Positions 44,989 through 54,154 of a stretch of DNA of 64,000 bases are shown here, piece after piece (within the stretch, counting starts at the first letter, position 1; each line of letters starts with the position of its first letter). Location: the NCBI GenBank assembly GCA_003612585.1, contig RAZH01000001.1, positions 620,001 to 684,000 of the forward strand, written 5' to 3'. The position numbers and the translations under genes were made by a program. The notes under the pieces are model-generated. The model was not told where the DNA came from. It did no database searches and was given only the letters and a program-made list of their open reading frames with translations. The stretch comes from a bacterium 1XD42-54. Lineage in GTDB: Bacteria > Bacillota > Clostridia > Lachnospirales > Lachnospiraceae.

Positions 44989-45131
44989 AGGTATCACCTC
45001 TGTTGATTATAGATAACAGGACTTCATTGGTCAATCAATAATTAAAATACATGTGGAACCCTCCTTTTTCTGTTCTCTAAGATACAGACAGGAGCAGGCG
45101 GCAAAAAGTTTTATCAAATACTCATTTTCGT

Positions 45132-46877
45132 CTAAATCGGCAGACTATCCCCCACACAAAGCGCCCCATACCCCAGCTGTGAATTAGGCCAAACCACAAA
45201 CCCCGGCAGCTGCCTCGCCCCTCTTCTCAAATAGGCTTTTACCTTCTCCCCATACAGATACGGGTCATTCCCCTTCACAATCCCCCACTGCATCATCAAT
45301 GCAGCGCCCCCCGTCACAAACGGAGTTGCAAAAGAGGTGCCTGTCACACTGACATACCCTCCTCCGGCAGAAGCCGTCGTAATCGAAACTCCCGGGGCAA
45401 CGAGATCCGGCCGTACCGGATAATCGGAATCCGGCCATCCTCTTCCGGAAAACGAAGCGTACGCATTCTGTCGGGCATCGTAAGCTCCCACAGCAATAAT
45501 ACGGCCAGCCGTAGAAGGAATCGTCAGCGTGGCTTCCGGCGAAGGCCGGAGGAAACGCGTCGTGCTGCTGCGTGCGCGGGAATCCGGCATCCAGATTTCA
45601 TAGTCGCCGGTCACAATTCGTTCCGGAGTCAGAATAAGACTCCAGATTCCACTGTCCAGATACGTATTCTCTGGAATAAAATCAATAAAAATCTCCTGCT
45701 GAAGCTGATAGGGTGATGGGGAACCATAATAGACCAGCAACGTTACATTTCCAAGCTGATAGCGGTAAGCGCCATTTTCCCGACGTATCAGTGTTACTTG
45801 CTGTCCATCCGGATGTACCAATGTGATCCCGAATTCGTCAACATAATTCTTCCAGAGCTGAAGATTCATCGTTGTCTCAAAATCACCGATGATGAACTCT
45901 ATCTCCTGTTCCCCGTTTCTGTCCTCCGTCAGCCGACCAGATACATGTCCCGCAGCGTTCCCCTCATTTCCGGTCCCGACCGCAATGACACTCCTGCCGC
46001 GGTCCGCCAGCTGGTCAATATATTCTTCCAGAAGCGATGTGCCCCTGTGGGAACCGTATACATTTCCAAAGCTGAGATTGACCGCCACTGGTTGCTCCAG
46101 ACGCTGCGCCGTCCGCATTACATATTCAAGCGCCTGCATCAGCTCAGTCGTTCTGGGAAAGCCTCCCTGCCTTGGTATGCCAAGCTTCACAATCAGAAGA
46201 TCACTTTGTGGGGCCACTCCCCGATATCTGCCGCCGGAAGCCCTGCCGCTGCCTGCAGCAATGCCGGCTACCTGCGTCCCGTGGCCACTGCTGTCACGCT
46301 CCGGCACAATCGCATACGCAGCTTCGCGGCTGTTCTGTGCAAGTGCCCTGTTCAAATCTTCTTTTGTATATTCGGCGCCAATCGTAAATCCTTCTGGCGG
46401 TGTGCCCACAGCACGTTCTGTCTGATCCCACAATGCCACAATACGGCTCGAACCGTCCTCATTCCGAAAATCCGGATGAAAATAATCAATTCCGGAATCA
46501 ATCACTGCTACCAGTACCCCTTCCCCGAACAGTCCCATTTCTGGCGTCTGAACAGCGGAGATACACGAAGCTGCCCGTCCCTGATCCACTTCAAAATAAA
46601 GGCGTTTTGGTTTTTCCACATATTCAATCTGTGGAAGTGCAGCCAGCAATCCTACCTCTTCGGCCGGAAGCGTGACAATCGCATAACCTCCGGAGAGCCT
46701 CACCACCTGCCAGGAAGGTCTGACTACCTCCTCCAGGTTTCCGCTAAAACGTACAATTACCTCCCATGTATCATCCTCTTCATCGTATCCTGTTTCCAGA
46801 ACCGGAGATTTCTCCCTCTCTTCCTGTGTGGCATCCATTGACAAATTCAGTAGATTCTCAATTTTCTGATCATCCAT
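45132..46877 (-). CDS. Subtilisin-family (S8) serine protease, Csp-like
   Basis: About 581 residues from MDDQKIENLL (46877); the frame extends to 46919 only because it reads into the palindromic element. The triad is complete: VIDSGIDYFHPD (Asp ~126), DSSGHGTQVAG (His ~197) and TGTSFATPFVTGG (Ser ~516). A large insert (about 280-440) with beta-sandwich character separates His and Ser regions, as in clostridial Csp germination proteases. There is an N-terminal prodomain-like stretch but no signal peptide. A germination or bile-acid/peptide-processing role is possible; I would not choose. Confidence 0.88.
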   Translation of the reverse strand: MDDQKIENLLNLSMDATQEEREKSPVLETGYDEEDDTWEVIVRFSGNLEEVVRPSWQVVRLSGGYAIVTLPAEEVGLLAALPQIEYVEKPKRLYFEVDQGRAASCISAVQTPEMGLFGEGVLVAVIDSGIDYFHPDFRNEDGSSRIVALWDQTERAVGTPPEGFTIGAEYTKEDLNRALAQNSREAAYAIVPERDSSGHGTQVAGIAAGSGRASGGRYRGVAPQSDLLIVKLGIPRQGGFPRTTELMQALEYVMRTAQRLEQPVAVNLSFGNVYGSHRGTSLLEEYIDQLADRGRSVIAVGTGNEGNAAGHVSGRLTEDRNGEQEIEFIIGDFETTMNLQLWKNYVDEFGITLVHPDGQQVTLIRRENGAYRYQLGNVTLLVYYGSPSPYQLQQEIFIDFIPENTYLDSGIWSLILTPERIVTGDYEIWMPDSRARSSTTRFLRPSPEATLTIPSTAGRIIAVGAYDARQNAYASFSGRGWPDSDYPVRPDLVAPGVSITTASAGGGYVSVTGTSFATPFVTGGAALMMQWGIVKGNDPYLYGEKVKAYLRRGARQLPGFVVWPNSQLGYGALCVGDSLPI

Positions 46878-46901
46878 AAACCATTTTCCTTTGATATAAA
46901 A

Positions 46902-47039
46902 AACTGCCGCACAATACAATTTTCAAGACAGACAGTACCTTTCCAGAACTCTTTATGAATAGAAAACTTTCCCTCATCCTTTCATAAAAGAGTATCTGAA
47001 ATTCTGCCTGTCTCAAAACATATGTATTGTACGACAGTT
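46902..47039. repeat. 138-bp imperfect palindrome, MITE/REP-like element
   Basis: The left arm from 46902 (AACTGCCGCACAATACA...) and the reverse complement of the right arm ending 47039 (AACTGTCGTACAATACA...) align over about 60 bases at roughly 80-85 percent. The turn is near 46961-46980. No flanking target duplication is obvious. It lies between the sulfur-fusion gene and the S8 protease. Confidence 0.75.
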
Positions 47040-47150
47040 CTCTTCCTTTTTATAAAGTTATGTCAGATGTGATCAGAAAATTCCTTTCACGGTGCATACA
47101 GATCACGCAAAACAGATCTGCACACAGCGAACAGAAATTTCAATCATGTT

Positions 47151-49721
47151 CTAACACGTAGCTCCACCGATTACCGTCTTTTCAAGAATTTGCTTCTTGT
47201 CAATCTTGCTGTTCAGCAATTTATCCTGTACATAATCAAAACCCAGTCTGGCAATTGTGTCTGCAAAACGTTCTCCGGAAATACCCTCGTCACGGAAGAA
47301 CAGAATTGCACGTTCTACGACATCGACAACCTCTTGCTCTGTCGCAAAAATCTGATCCAGCGGACGACCTTCAGCCACTTTTTTACCCCAGCGTCCGCCG
47401 ATATATACCTTATAACCAGTCATTGATTCATTGACAGCTCCAAACGGGCACCTTCCCACACAGCGTCCGCAGTGATTACATGCTTCTGGTGCAATCTGAA
47501 TCTTTCCATCCTCCACCTTTGCAACCTTGACCGGACAATTATTCTGAACCTGGCATTTCTTACAGCCCTTGCATTTCGACAGATCAATCTCCGGCACTCT
47601 CTGTCCGATAATACCAAGGTCATTCAGATCTGGCTTCACGCAATTATTCGGACAGCCGCCCACTGCAATTTTGAACTTATGCGGCAGAGAAACACCATGA
47701 TAACCAATATAGTACAGCTCGTGCATCTTTTCAGAAAGCGCAAACGTATCAATCAGGCCATACTGACACGTTGTTCCCTTACAAGATACCACTGGACGTA
47801 CCTTTGAACCAGTTCCTCCGGTCTCCAGGCCGGCTTCCTCGAGAAATGCAAACACTGCTTCGAGATTGTCATACGGCACTCCCTGAATTTCCAGCGTCAG
47901 CCGGGCTGTCATTGTCACCTCACCGGACCCAAACTTTTCGGCTGCCTCCGCAACCTTTCGCTGCTCTTCTGCGGTCAGTTTTCCATTGCGTGTGATCACA
48001 CGTACATTAAAGACATCTTCGTACCGCTTGTCTTGCAGGCATCCTAATCCTTTTACACGCTTAATTTCTTCCGCCGAAAGCTTCTTTCCATTACGCGGAA
48101 CCTTTACATCATTGAAAAATACGCCGCCCTCCAGAACTCTTGTATTGGTATAGCCATATGCTTTCAGACGGTTCTGCAAAAAGTAACCTCTTTTTCCCTT
48201 CGCACACACAAGAAGCAGCTTTGCATCCTTCTCTAATCCCTCAATTGGTCCCGTAACAGAGGAAAGTTCAATCCAACGTGCATTCGGAAGTGCCGCTACC
48301 GGCTGTACATCAAGTACCGTATAATCCTTTGCCGCGCCGGCCGCATACTCTGCCGGACTCATTGAAGAAAACATACCGTCTATTTTATTTTCCAGAATAT
48401 AACATGCCGTCACAAACGGATGAATAGCTGTAGAAAACGGCGGAGCATAAGAAAAATCAAGCGTATCAAAATCATCCAGCTTCATTCCCTGCGCAATTCC
48501 CACTACTGCAATATCCGTCAGCTTATCAACTGCTCCGCCGCCAAACACCTGCAACCCCAACAGCTTTCTTGTGGAGGTCTCTGCAATCAGCTTGATCGTG
48601 AAAGAAGAAGCGCCCGGATAATAATGCGCCTTGTCATCCACCACACAGATCACAGAAGTAACCGCATAGCCTGCCGCCTTTGCCTGCATCTCTGTAAGAC
48701 CCGTACGCCCGCCGTTAAGCCTCGGAAGCAAACGCACCACACCGGTTCCAAGGCAGCCGCCATATCCATTTCCAGCGCCAGTCATAGCTTTCGCCATCGC
48801 GCGGGCTGCCAGATTTGCCGTAGATCCCATCGCAGACCACTGTGCCTGGCCGGTCAACGCATTTTTCACCATTGCGCAGTCTCCGACTGCGTAAATATCC
48901 GGCAGATTCGTCTTCATCTGCCCATCCACCAGAATCGTACCTTTAAACATCTCTAGTCCGGAATTTGCCAGAAATGCAGTTGCCGGCCGCACACCGATCG
49001 CCAGAATCACAAGATCAGCCGCCAACACCCCGTTCTCAGTAATCACCTTTTCCGCCCGTTCCGTTCCCACGATGCTTTTGAGACTTGTAGAAGTCAGAAC
49101 ACGCATTCCTGCTGCTTTCAACTGTTTTTTCGCGTAATCTGCCATCTCTTCATCGTACGCATTCGGCATAATCTGAGGCGCTGCATCAATCACTGTCACT
49201 TCCATTCCCTGTGCCATCAGATTTTCTGCCACCTCAAGTCCGATAAAACCTGCCCCGCACACAACAGCTTTACGACACTTTTTTTCTTCCACATAAGCAC
49301 GAACAGCCACAGCATCATCCGGTGTACGTACGCAGAACACACCCGGAAGCTGCACCCCATCCACAGGCGGTGCAAACGGCGTTGCACCGGTAGCGATGAT
49401 CAGCTTGTCATATGTTTCTGTAAAAGTTTCACCGGAAACTTTCTTCAGACAGACGGTCTTGTCTGTACTGTCAATCTCCGTCGCCTCACAGCCTGTAAAA
49501 ATTTCCGCCCCTGTCAGCCCGGCATATTTCTGCGGTGTATTGACAATCAGCCCTTCCCTGGAAGGAATGTCCCCGCCTATGTAATAGGGAAGCCCACAAC
49601 CAGCATAGGAAATATCCTCCCCCTTTGTGTACACTTTTACCACTGCGTTCCGGTCACAGCGCTTTAATTTGGCAGCCGCTTTTGTCCCTGCGGCTACGCC
49701 GCCAAGAATCACATATTTCAT
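47151..49721 (-). CDS. CoA-disulfide reductase / rhodanese / sulfite-reductase-like tri-domain fusion
   Basis: About 856 residues from MKYVILGG (49721). Residues 1-440 are a pyridine-nucleotide-disulfide oxidoreductase of the CoA-disulfide/NADH-polysulfide type: FAD motif GGVAAGTKAAA, active Cys in AGCGLPYYIGG (~44), NAD motif VVCGAGFIGLEVAE. About 455-530 is a rhodanese with LLVCAKGKRG (Cys ~504). About 545-700 is a sulfite/nitrite reductase half-domain with siroheme/[4Fe-4S] cysteines SCKGTTCQYG and GGCPNNC. Two ferredoxin clusters follow, CKGCKKCQ and CNHCGRCVGRCP. This suggests NADH electrons delivered to persulfide or sulfite-level sulfur. A LysR gene diverges from it. Confidence 0.88.
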   Translation of the reverse strand: MKYVILGGVAAGTKAAAKLKRCDRNAVVKVYTKGEDISYAGCGLPYYIGGDIPSREGLIVNTPQKYAGLTGAEIFTGCEATEIDSTDKTVCLKKVSGETFTETYDKLIIATGATPFAPPVDGVQLPGVFCVRTPDDAVAVRAYVEEKKCRKAVVCGAGFIGLEVAENLMAQGMEVTVIDAAPQIMPNAYDEEMADYAKKQLKAAGMRVLTSTSLKSIVGTERAEKVITENGVLAADLVILAIGVRPATAFLANSGLEMFKGTILVDGQMKTNLPDIYAVGDCAMVKNALTGQAQWSAMGSTANLAARAMAKAMTGAGNGYGGCLGTGVVRLLPRLNGGRTGLTEMQAKAAGYAVTSVICVVDDKAHYYPGASSFTIKLIAETSTRKLLGLQVFGGGAVDKLTDIAVVGIAQGMKLDDFDTLDFSYAPPFSTAIHPFVTACYILENKIDGMFSSMSPAEYAAGAAKDYTVLDVQPVAALPNARWIELSSVTGPIEGLEKDAKLLLVCAKGKRGYFLQNRLKAYGYTNTRVLEGGVFFNDVKVPRNGKKLSAEEIKRVKGLGCLQDKRYEDVFNVRVITRNGKLTAEEQRKVAEAAEKFGSGEVTMTARLTLEIQGVPYDNLEAVFAFLEEAGLETGGTGSKVRPVVSCKGTTCQYGLIDTFALSEKMHELYYIGYHGVSLPHKFKIAVGGCPNNCVKPDLNDLGIIGQRVPEIDLSKCKGCKKCQVQNNCPVKVAKVEDGKIQIAPEACNHCGRCVGRCPFGAVNESMTGYKVYIGGRWGKKVAEGRPLDQIFATEQEVVDVVERAILFFRDEGISGERFADTIARLGFDYVQDKLLNSKIDKKQILEKTVIGGATC

Positions 49722-49957
49722 ACCATTTTTTCTCCTTTCCTGCTCGTGCTTATGTACGCCCTCGTACTTCATTTGCTTTTCTCCCATTATAATACTTGCG
49801 ATCCATAAAAGAAAATCGTAAAATATAATCTATCATATCGAAAAAATCTATATATGATGAAAGATCAGACGCTCAATTACAATACAAAAACAGCGTTATG
49901 GCTTCAAAAACTCAAATGCTACCATCCATACACTACTATTTTATGAGGAAAACAGAC

Positions 49958-50923
49958 ATGACAATCCGACATCTAAAAATATTTATCGCCGTGGCAGAAA
50001 CCGGCTCCATGAGTGCCGCCGCCAACCGGCTTTATCTGACTCAGCCAACAGTCAGCCAGGCAATCCGTGATCTGGAAGACCATTATCATGTACAGCTGTT
50101 TGAACGGTTTCATAAAAAGCTGTTTATCACGGACGAAGGTCGCCAGCTGCTTAATCTCGCCCTCATGACCGTCGGTACTTTTGACAGTCTTGAACGGTCT
50201 ATGCAGCATTTTCAGGAGCGGACACCCCTGCGCATCGGCTCATCTTTAACCGTCGGGACCTGCCTGATGTCAAACGTAATTACAGATATGGAGAAGGCTT
50301 ATCCCAAAATAGAAATCTATTCTTTTGTCAGCAACACGACAGAAATCGAGCAAAAATTGCTCCGGCACGAATTGGATGTCGCAGTGGTGGAAGGCATCAT
50401 TGAATCTCCCGAGCTGTCTGTCCTCCCGGTAGTAGAAGATTCTCTCGTTCTTGTCTGCGGAAAAAATCATGAATTCTATGGAAAAAATACAATATATGCC
50501 TCCGAATTGGAAGGCCGTAGATTTGCCATACGTGAAAAAGGCAGCGGTACACGGAAATTATTTGAACAATATCTGTCTGCCCACAACATTCACATACAGG
50601 TGGCCTGGGAGGCAAATTGCCCCCGCACAATCATAAATGCCGTGATCCACAACAATGCCCTTGCCGTTATGTCGGAAAGGCTGATCAAACATGAATGCCG
50701 CCAGCAGTCCCTGAAAATTTTCCGTTACGAAACAGGAGAATGGGAACGCTGTTTTAAGCTGGTTTATCGCAAAAAAGGAACGGATACCACGCAGAATCTC
50801 TGCCGTCCCACAGGCAGCACCCCATCCTCACCAAGCATCGAAAATCTGCGTACCGTACTGGAACGCTACCGAACCCTGAATCTTCCGGATGAAATCCCAT
50901 CCTGTATCTTTAAAGATGATTAA
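49958..50923 (+). CDS. LysR-family transcriptional regulator
   Basis: About 321 residues from MTIRHLKIF (49958, GAGGA eight bases before); the frame opens at 49898. Winged HTH at 1-60 (AETGSMSAAANRLYLTQPTVSQAIRDLE, in parts). The effector domain spans about 90-295 (LRIGSSLTVGTCLM, LDVAVVEGIIESPEL, GSGTRKLFEQYL). It is divergent from the sulfur-fusion gene with ~235 bp between, the classic LysR arrangement, so it probably activates that gene. Its stop overlaps that of the convergent S66 gene by four bases. Confidence 0.88.
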   Translation: MTIRHLKIFIAVAETGSMSAAANRLYLTQPTVSQAIRDLEDHYHVQLFERFHKKLFITDEGRQLLNLALMTVGTFDSLERSMQHFQERTPLRIGSSLTVGTCLMSNVITDMEKAYPKIEIYSFVSNTTEIEQKLLRHELDVAVVEGIIESPELSVLPVVEDSLVLVCGKNHEFYGKNTIYASELEGRRFAIREKGSGTRKLFEQYLSAHNIHIQVAWEANCPRTIINAVIHNNALAVMSERLIKHECRQQSLKIFRYETGEWERCFKLVYRKKGTDTTQNLCRPTGSTPSSPSIENLRTVLERYRTLNLPDEIPSCIFKDD

Positions 50924-51870
50924 TACACCGAAAAACAGATTCTGCACCGATCGGCATCCATTGTACAGATTGTTCCCATCGGAATCGTCCCCATTGGGCG
51001 GCTGTGACCGCTGCACACATTTGCAATTACCGGTACCCGATACCCAGAAAAACGATCCTTTAGGAACTGCGTAATCTCATAGCTGGCATCATATCGTTCG
51101 TTGCTGCAATCCGCAAAATTTCCAAGCAAAATACCGCCGACCGCTTTCGTCATACCGGCCTGCTCAATCTGTGTAATCATACGGTCCAGCACAGGAATGC
51201 TCTCCTCTACATCCTCCAGAAACAGAATCTTCCCCTTTGTTTCCGGCTGGAAAAAGGTACCTGCCGAATTTGCCAGCAGCGTTAGATTTCCTCCCGTGAT
51301 TATTCCTGCCGCCTGTCCCGGATGCAGCATATACATAGGATCTTCTTCAGGATTATAAAAATCATACGCTGATTCTGTCCCGCAGAGGTCAAGCGCTCTG
51401 TTCAGACTGCTTCTGCTGTAATCATCAAACCCTTTCAGCATATTGCTGATTATCATCGGCCCGTGAAACGTTACAAAATTACAGAATTTGTTGAAAATAG
51501 AGTGAAAATGTGTTGCATCACTGAAACCGATAAATACCTTCGGATGTGCCCGAATCATGTCCAGATCGAGATATTCCATCGTATGGCAGCTGCCGTATCC
51601 GCCTCTTGCGCAGATAATTCCGTCCACCTCTGGATCTGCAAACATGCTGTTTATCTCTTTCGCCCGCACGTTTCCATCTCCAGCCATAAAACCGTGAAAA
51701 CTTAGCAGTTCATCCACCGTTCTTCCCAGTCTGACTTTATAACCTGCTTCCTCCAGATATGCAACTAACGCCTCTTTTTCCTCCGGTTTCACGGGCATAC
51801 TCGGCGCAACCACCCCCAGCGTATCGCCTTTTCTGATTCGTTTCGGCATCCGCAGCGCTTTTTGAACCAT
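50920..51870 (-). CDS. S66 family LD-carboxypeptidase / MccF-like peptidase
   Basis: About 316 residues from MVQKAL (51870) with AAGGAG six bases upstream; an ATG at 51906 is upstream. LGVVAPSMPV opens the N-terminal domain, ARGGYGSCHTMEYLD and GFSDATHFH hold the nucleophile Ser (about 105-110), and CSGHSRP carries the catalytic His with a Glu between. The family cleaves L,D bonds in murein tripeptides or hydrolyses microcin C-like conjugates. With M20, M55 and Opp genes next door a murein-peptide salvage role fits. Confidence 0.88.
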   Translation of the reverse strand: MVQKALRMPKRIRKGDTLGVVAPSMPVKPEEKEALVAYLEEAGYKVRLGRTVDELLSFHGFMAGDGNVRAKEINSMFADPEVDGIICARGGYGSCHTMEYLDLDMIRAHPKVFIGFSDATHFHSIFNKFCNFVTFHGPMIISNMLKGFDDYSRSSLNRALDLCGTESAYDFYNPEEDPMYMLHPGQAAGIITGGNLTLLANSAGTFFQPETKGKILFLEDVEESIPVLDRMITQIEQAGMTKAVGGILLGNFADCSNERYDASYEITQFLKDRFSGYRVPVIANVCSGHSRPMGTIPMGTICTMDADRCRICFSVY

Positions 51871-52040
51871 CGTCGCTCCTTCTTTCTCTCTATATTTACT
51901 ATCCACTTCTCACTGCCTGCATACACATTTCCAACTGCAAAGCGCAAAGCCAGTCTTCTTTTTGATACAATTGAGGGCACTGTAAACCGTTCAATAACTA
52001 TACATAACCGCCGGAAATCCGCCGGCTATCTACCTGAGAT

Positions 52041-52970
52041 TTACTCCGACAATGCCTCACCATAAAGATGACACGCCACATAATGCTCTTTATTGATTTT
52101 TTTCAGCTCTGGTTTTTTCTGTTCACAGATTTTCAGGCACTGCGTATATGGATGCAGCATGTGTTCATAAAGCTCATCCACCTGTGCATATTCAATCAGA
52201 TTGCCAAGATACATCACACCCACTTTATGGCTAATATGTCGCACCATAGACAGATCATGGCTGATAAACAAATAGGTAAAATGAAATTTTTCCTGCAATT
52301 CTTCCAAAATATTAATAACCTGCGCCTGGATTGACACATCCAGAGCTGAAATGGGCTCATCACATACGATAAATTCCGGATCAGCCGCCAACGCCCTTGC
52401 AATGCCGATGCGCTGCCGCTGCCCGCCCGAAAACTCATGCGGATACCGTCCCAAATGGTCTGTTTTCAAACCAACCAGCTCTATCAACTCACGAATCCGA
52501 TCCTGTGCAGCCTTGCCCTGCATGATGTCAAGTGCTTCCAGCGGTTCCCCAATAGTCGCTCCTACCGTTTTTCTCGGATCAAGGCTCGTATACGGATCTT
52601 GGAAAATCATCTGCATTCGTTTTCGATACGAACGCATCTGCTGATCATTCAAATGGCTGATATCCGTTCCGTCAAAAAAGATTTTCCCTCCTTCTTCGAT
52701 ATCATACAGCCTGAGCAGTGCCCGGCCCAACGTCGTTTTCCCACAACCACTCTCACCTACCAGGCCCATCGTGGTTCCTGTTTCGATGGAAAAGCTTACA
52801 CCATCCACAGCTTTCAAAAAGCGCTTCTTTTCAAAAATCCCCCTGACCGCCTGCACATCACCTGATATTGTGCCAAATGTCGTTCTCAAATTTTTAATAT
52901 CCAGGAGCACAGACGTCCCTTCTCCTTGCGTCCTGTCAACTTTTATTCTGGAATCTTGACTGTCTGCCAT
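52041..52970 (-). CDS. oppF: Oligopeptide ABC transporter ATP-binding protein, OppF-like, C-terminally shortened
   Basis: 309 residues. Walker [11 protein letters not shown]-loop [10 protein letters not shown], signature [15 protein letters not shown], Walker [13 protein letters not shown] and [11 protein letters not shown] are intact. After the HPYTQCL motif the usual ~45-residue Cys-containing oligopeptide extension (with NPPSGCxFHxRC) is missing and the chain jumps to [23 protein letters not shown], which is the normal end. This is an in-frame internal deletion. The partner OppD gene is absent. The channel genes upstream are broken, so transport by this locus is doubtful. Confidence 0.85.
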   Translation of the reverse strand: MADSQDSRIKVDRTQGEGTSVLLDIKNLRTTFGTISGDVQAVRGIFEKKRFLKAVDGVSFSIETGTTMGLVGESGCGKTTLGRALLRLYDIEEGGKIFFDGTDISHLNDQQMRSYRKRMQMIFQDPYTSLDPRKTVGATIGEPLEALDIMQGKAAQDRIRELIELVGLKTDHLGRYPHEFSGGQRQRIGIARALAADPEFIVCDEPISALDVSIQAQVINILEELQEKFHFTYLFISHDLSMVRHISHKVGVMYLGNLIEYAQVDELYEHMLHPYTQCLKICEQKKPELKKINKEHYVACHLYGEALSE

Positions 52971-53002
52971 AACCTATTCTCCGATTTTTCCATTATATTC
53001 TA

Positions 53003-53497
53003 TTATTTGTTAATCCTTGGGTCCAGCGCATCCCGTAGCCCATCCCCGATAAAATTAAAAGCAAAGATTGTAATGCTGATCGCCAAAGCCGGAAAAATCA
53101 TCAGCCAGGGCTGCTGCGTCAGATACTGGATCGCATCGTTACACATCGTACCCCAACTTGCCTTTGGCACCTGAATACCGATTCTGAGGAAGCTTAAAAA
53201 TGCTTCCTCAAAGATAGCGGACGGAATCAAAAACGTACCTGTCATCAGCGCTGCCACCATTGGTCCGACGTATGTGATTACAGGAAGAATAGAATTCTTC
53301 AGCGCATATTTTGTGATCACAGCAATTTCCAGAATTCCCTTGCTGCGTTCTGTCCGGATAAAATCCTGCCGCATCGTCTCCAGTATATTAGAACGCATCA
53401 AACGTGTAATGTACGCAACCTGCCCGAAGATCATACATCCCACTGGAAGAATATAACATGGCCAGCACACAGAGTACAAAACTGGGCACGGAAACAT
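53003..53497 (-). pseudogene. OppB-OppC deletion chimera (permease remnant)
   Basis: 164 codons. About 20-95 is the C-terminal half of OppB (RSNILETMRQDFIRTERSKG, TKYALKNSILPVITYVGP). From about 100 it switches to the C-terminus of OppC (EEAFLSFLRIGIQVPKASWG, PWLMIFPALAISITIF, GDGLRDALDPR). The end of OppB and most of OppC have been lost through an in-frame-looking deletion. The beginning is out of frame with 53388-53747, the OppB N-terminus. It cannot form a normal channel. Confidence 0.8.
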
Positions 53498-53747
53498 CTA
53501 TTGTTGCGATCACCATCGAAATCCCATCCGCCAGATTATTCAGATAATTTCCATACTGCACAGGAAGCGGATCATTGAGCCCATACTGATCCTGGATATT
53601 TTCCAGCACTTCCGCTGGAACTTTGCGATACTGTTCCGGACTGAAAGGGCCTCCCGGAATCACATGCATCAGAAAAAATGTCAATGTAATCAGCATAAAT
53701 AGAGAGAAGAACCCAGCAATGACACGCTTAAATATGTAACAAACCAT
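53388..53747 (-). pseudogene. OppB N-terminal fragment, frameshifted
   Basis: About 119 codons from MVCYIFKRVIAGF (53747). The first membrane helix and VIPGGPFSPE, LNDPLPVQYGNYL match OppB. After LADG about 80 residues are missing before SVPSFVLCVLAML, then the frame is lost and continues in 53003-53497. Together the two pieces are one decayed oppB-oppC gene. Confidence 0.78.
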
Positions 53748-54154
53748 ATTCCCCACCTTTTCTACCACAGGTAATTGTGAAATAATTATGAAAAAAATCC
53801 CGCCGTCAGAACATTTCTATGATAAAACCTATATCCCAATCCTACCAAAAAGGGGCGCCGATATTCTGGCAGCCTTCGTCCGATTATATATATTTTAAAG
53901 GGTTCAGGAGCTGCCAATGTTTTTATTGTTATTTTGCCTGAAATGTTTTAAGATGATTACTGTTCACACAAACCTTTGTATTTCCTGTAAAGGCTGTTAG
54001 AAGACGATGGATGAAAAAGAGCCATTGTGCAGAGGCAATTTTTCTCATCTTGTTCCACCTGATGTCGCTTCTAATGAAGCACAACTTTGCCGCTTTACGA
54101 GTATACTGGAATACCTCGAAACATCCTATAAAAATTCCGGAGGTTTGCAAAATC
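53748..54154. other. Divergent intergenic region, opp remnant to M20 gene
   Basis: About 400 bases. Open frames in both directions cross it (54011 in frame with the M20 gene; 53929-54156 on minus), but neither has a ribosome site or recognisable sequence. It probably holds the promoters of both flanking units and the scar where an oppA gene might have been. Confidence 0.35.
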
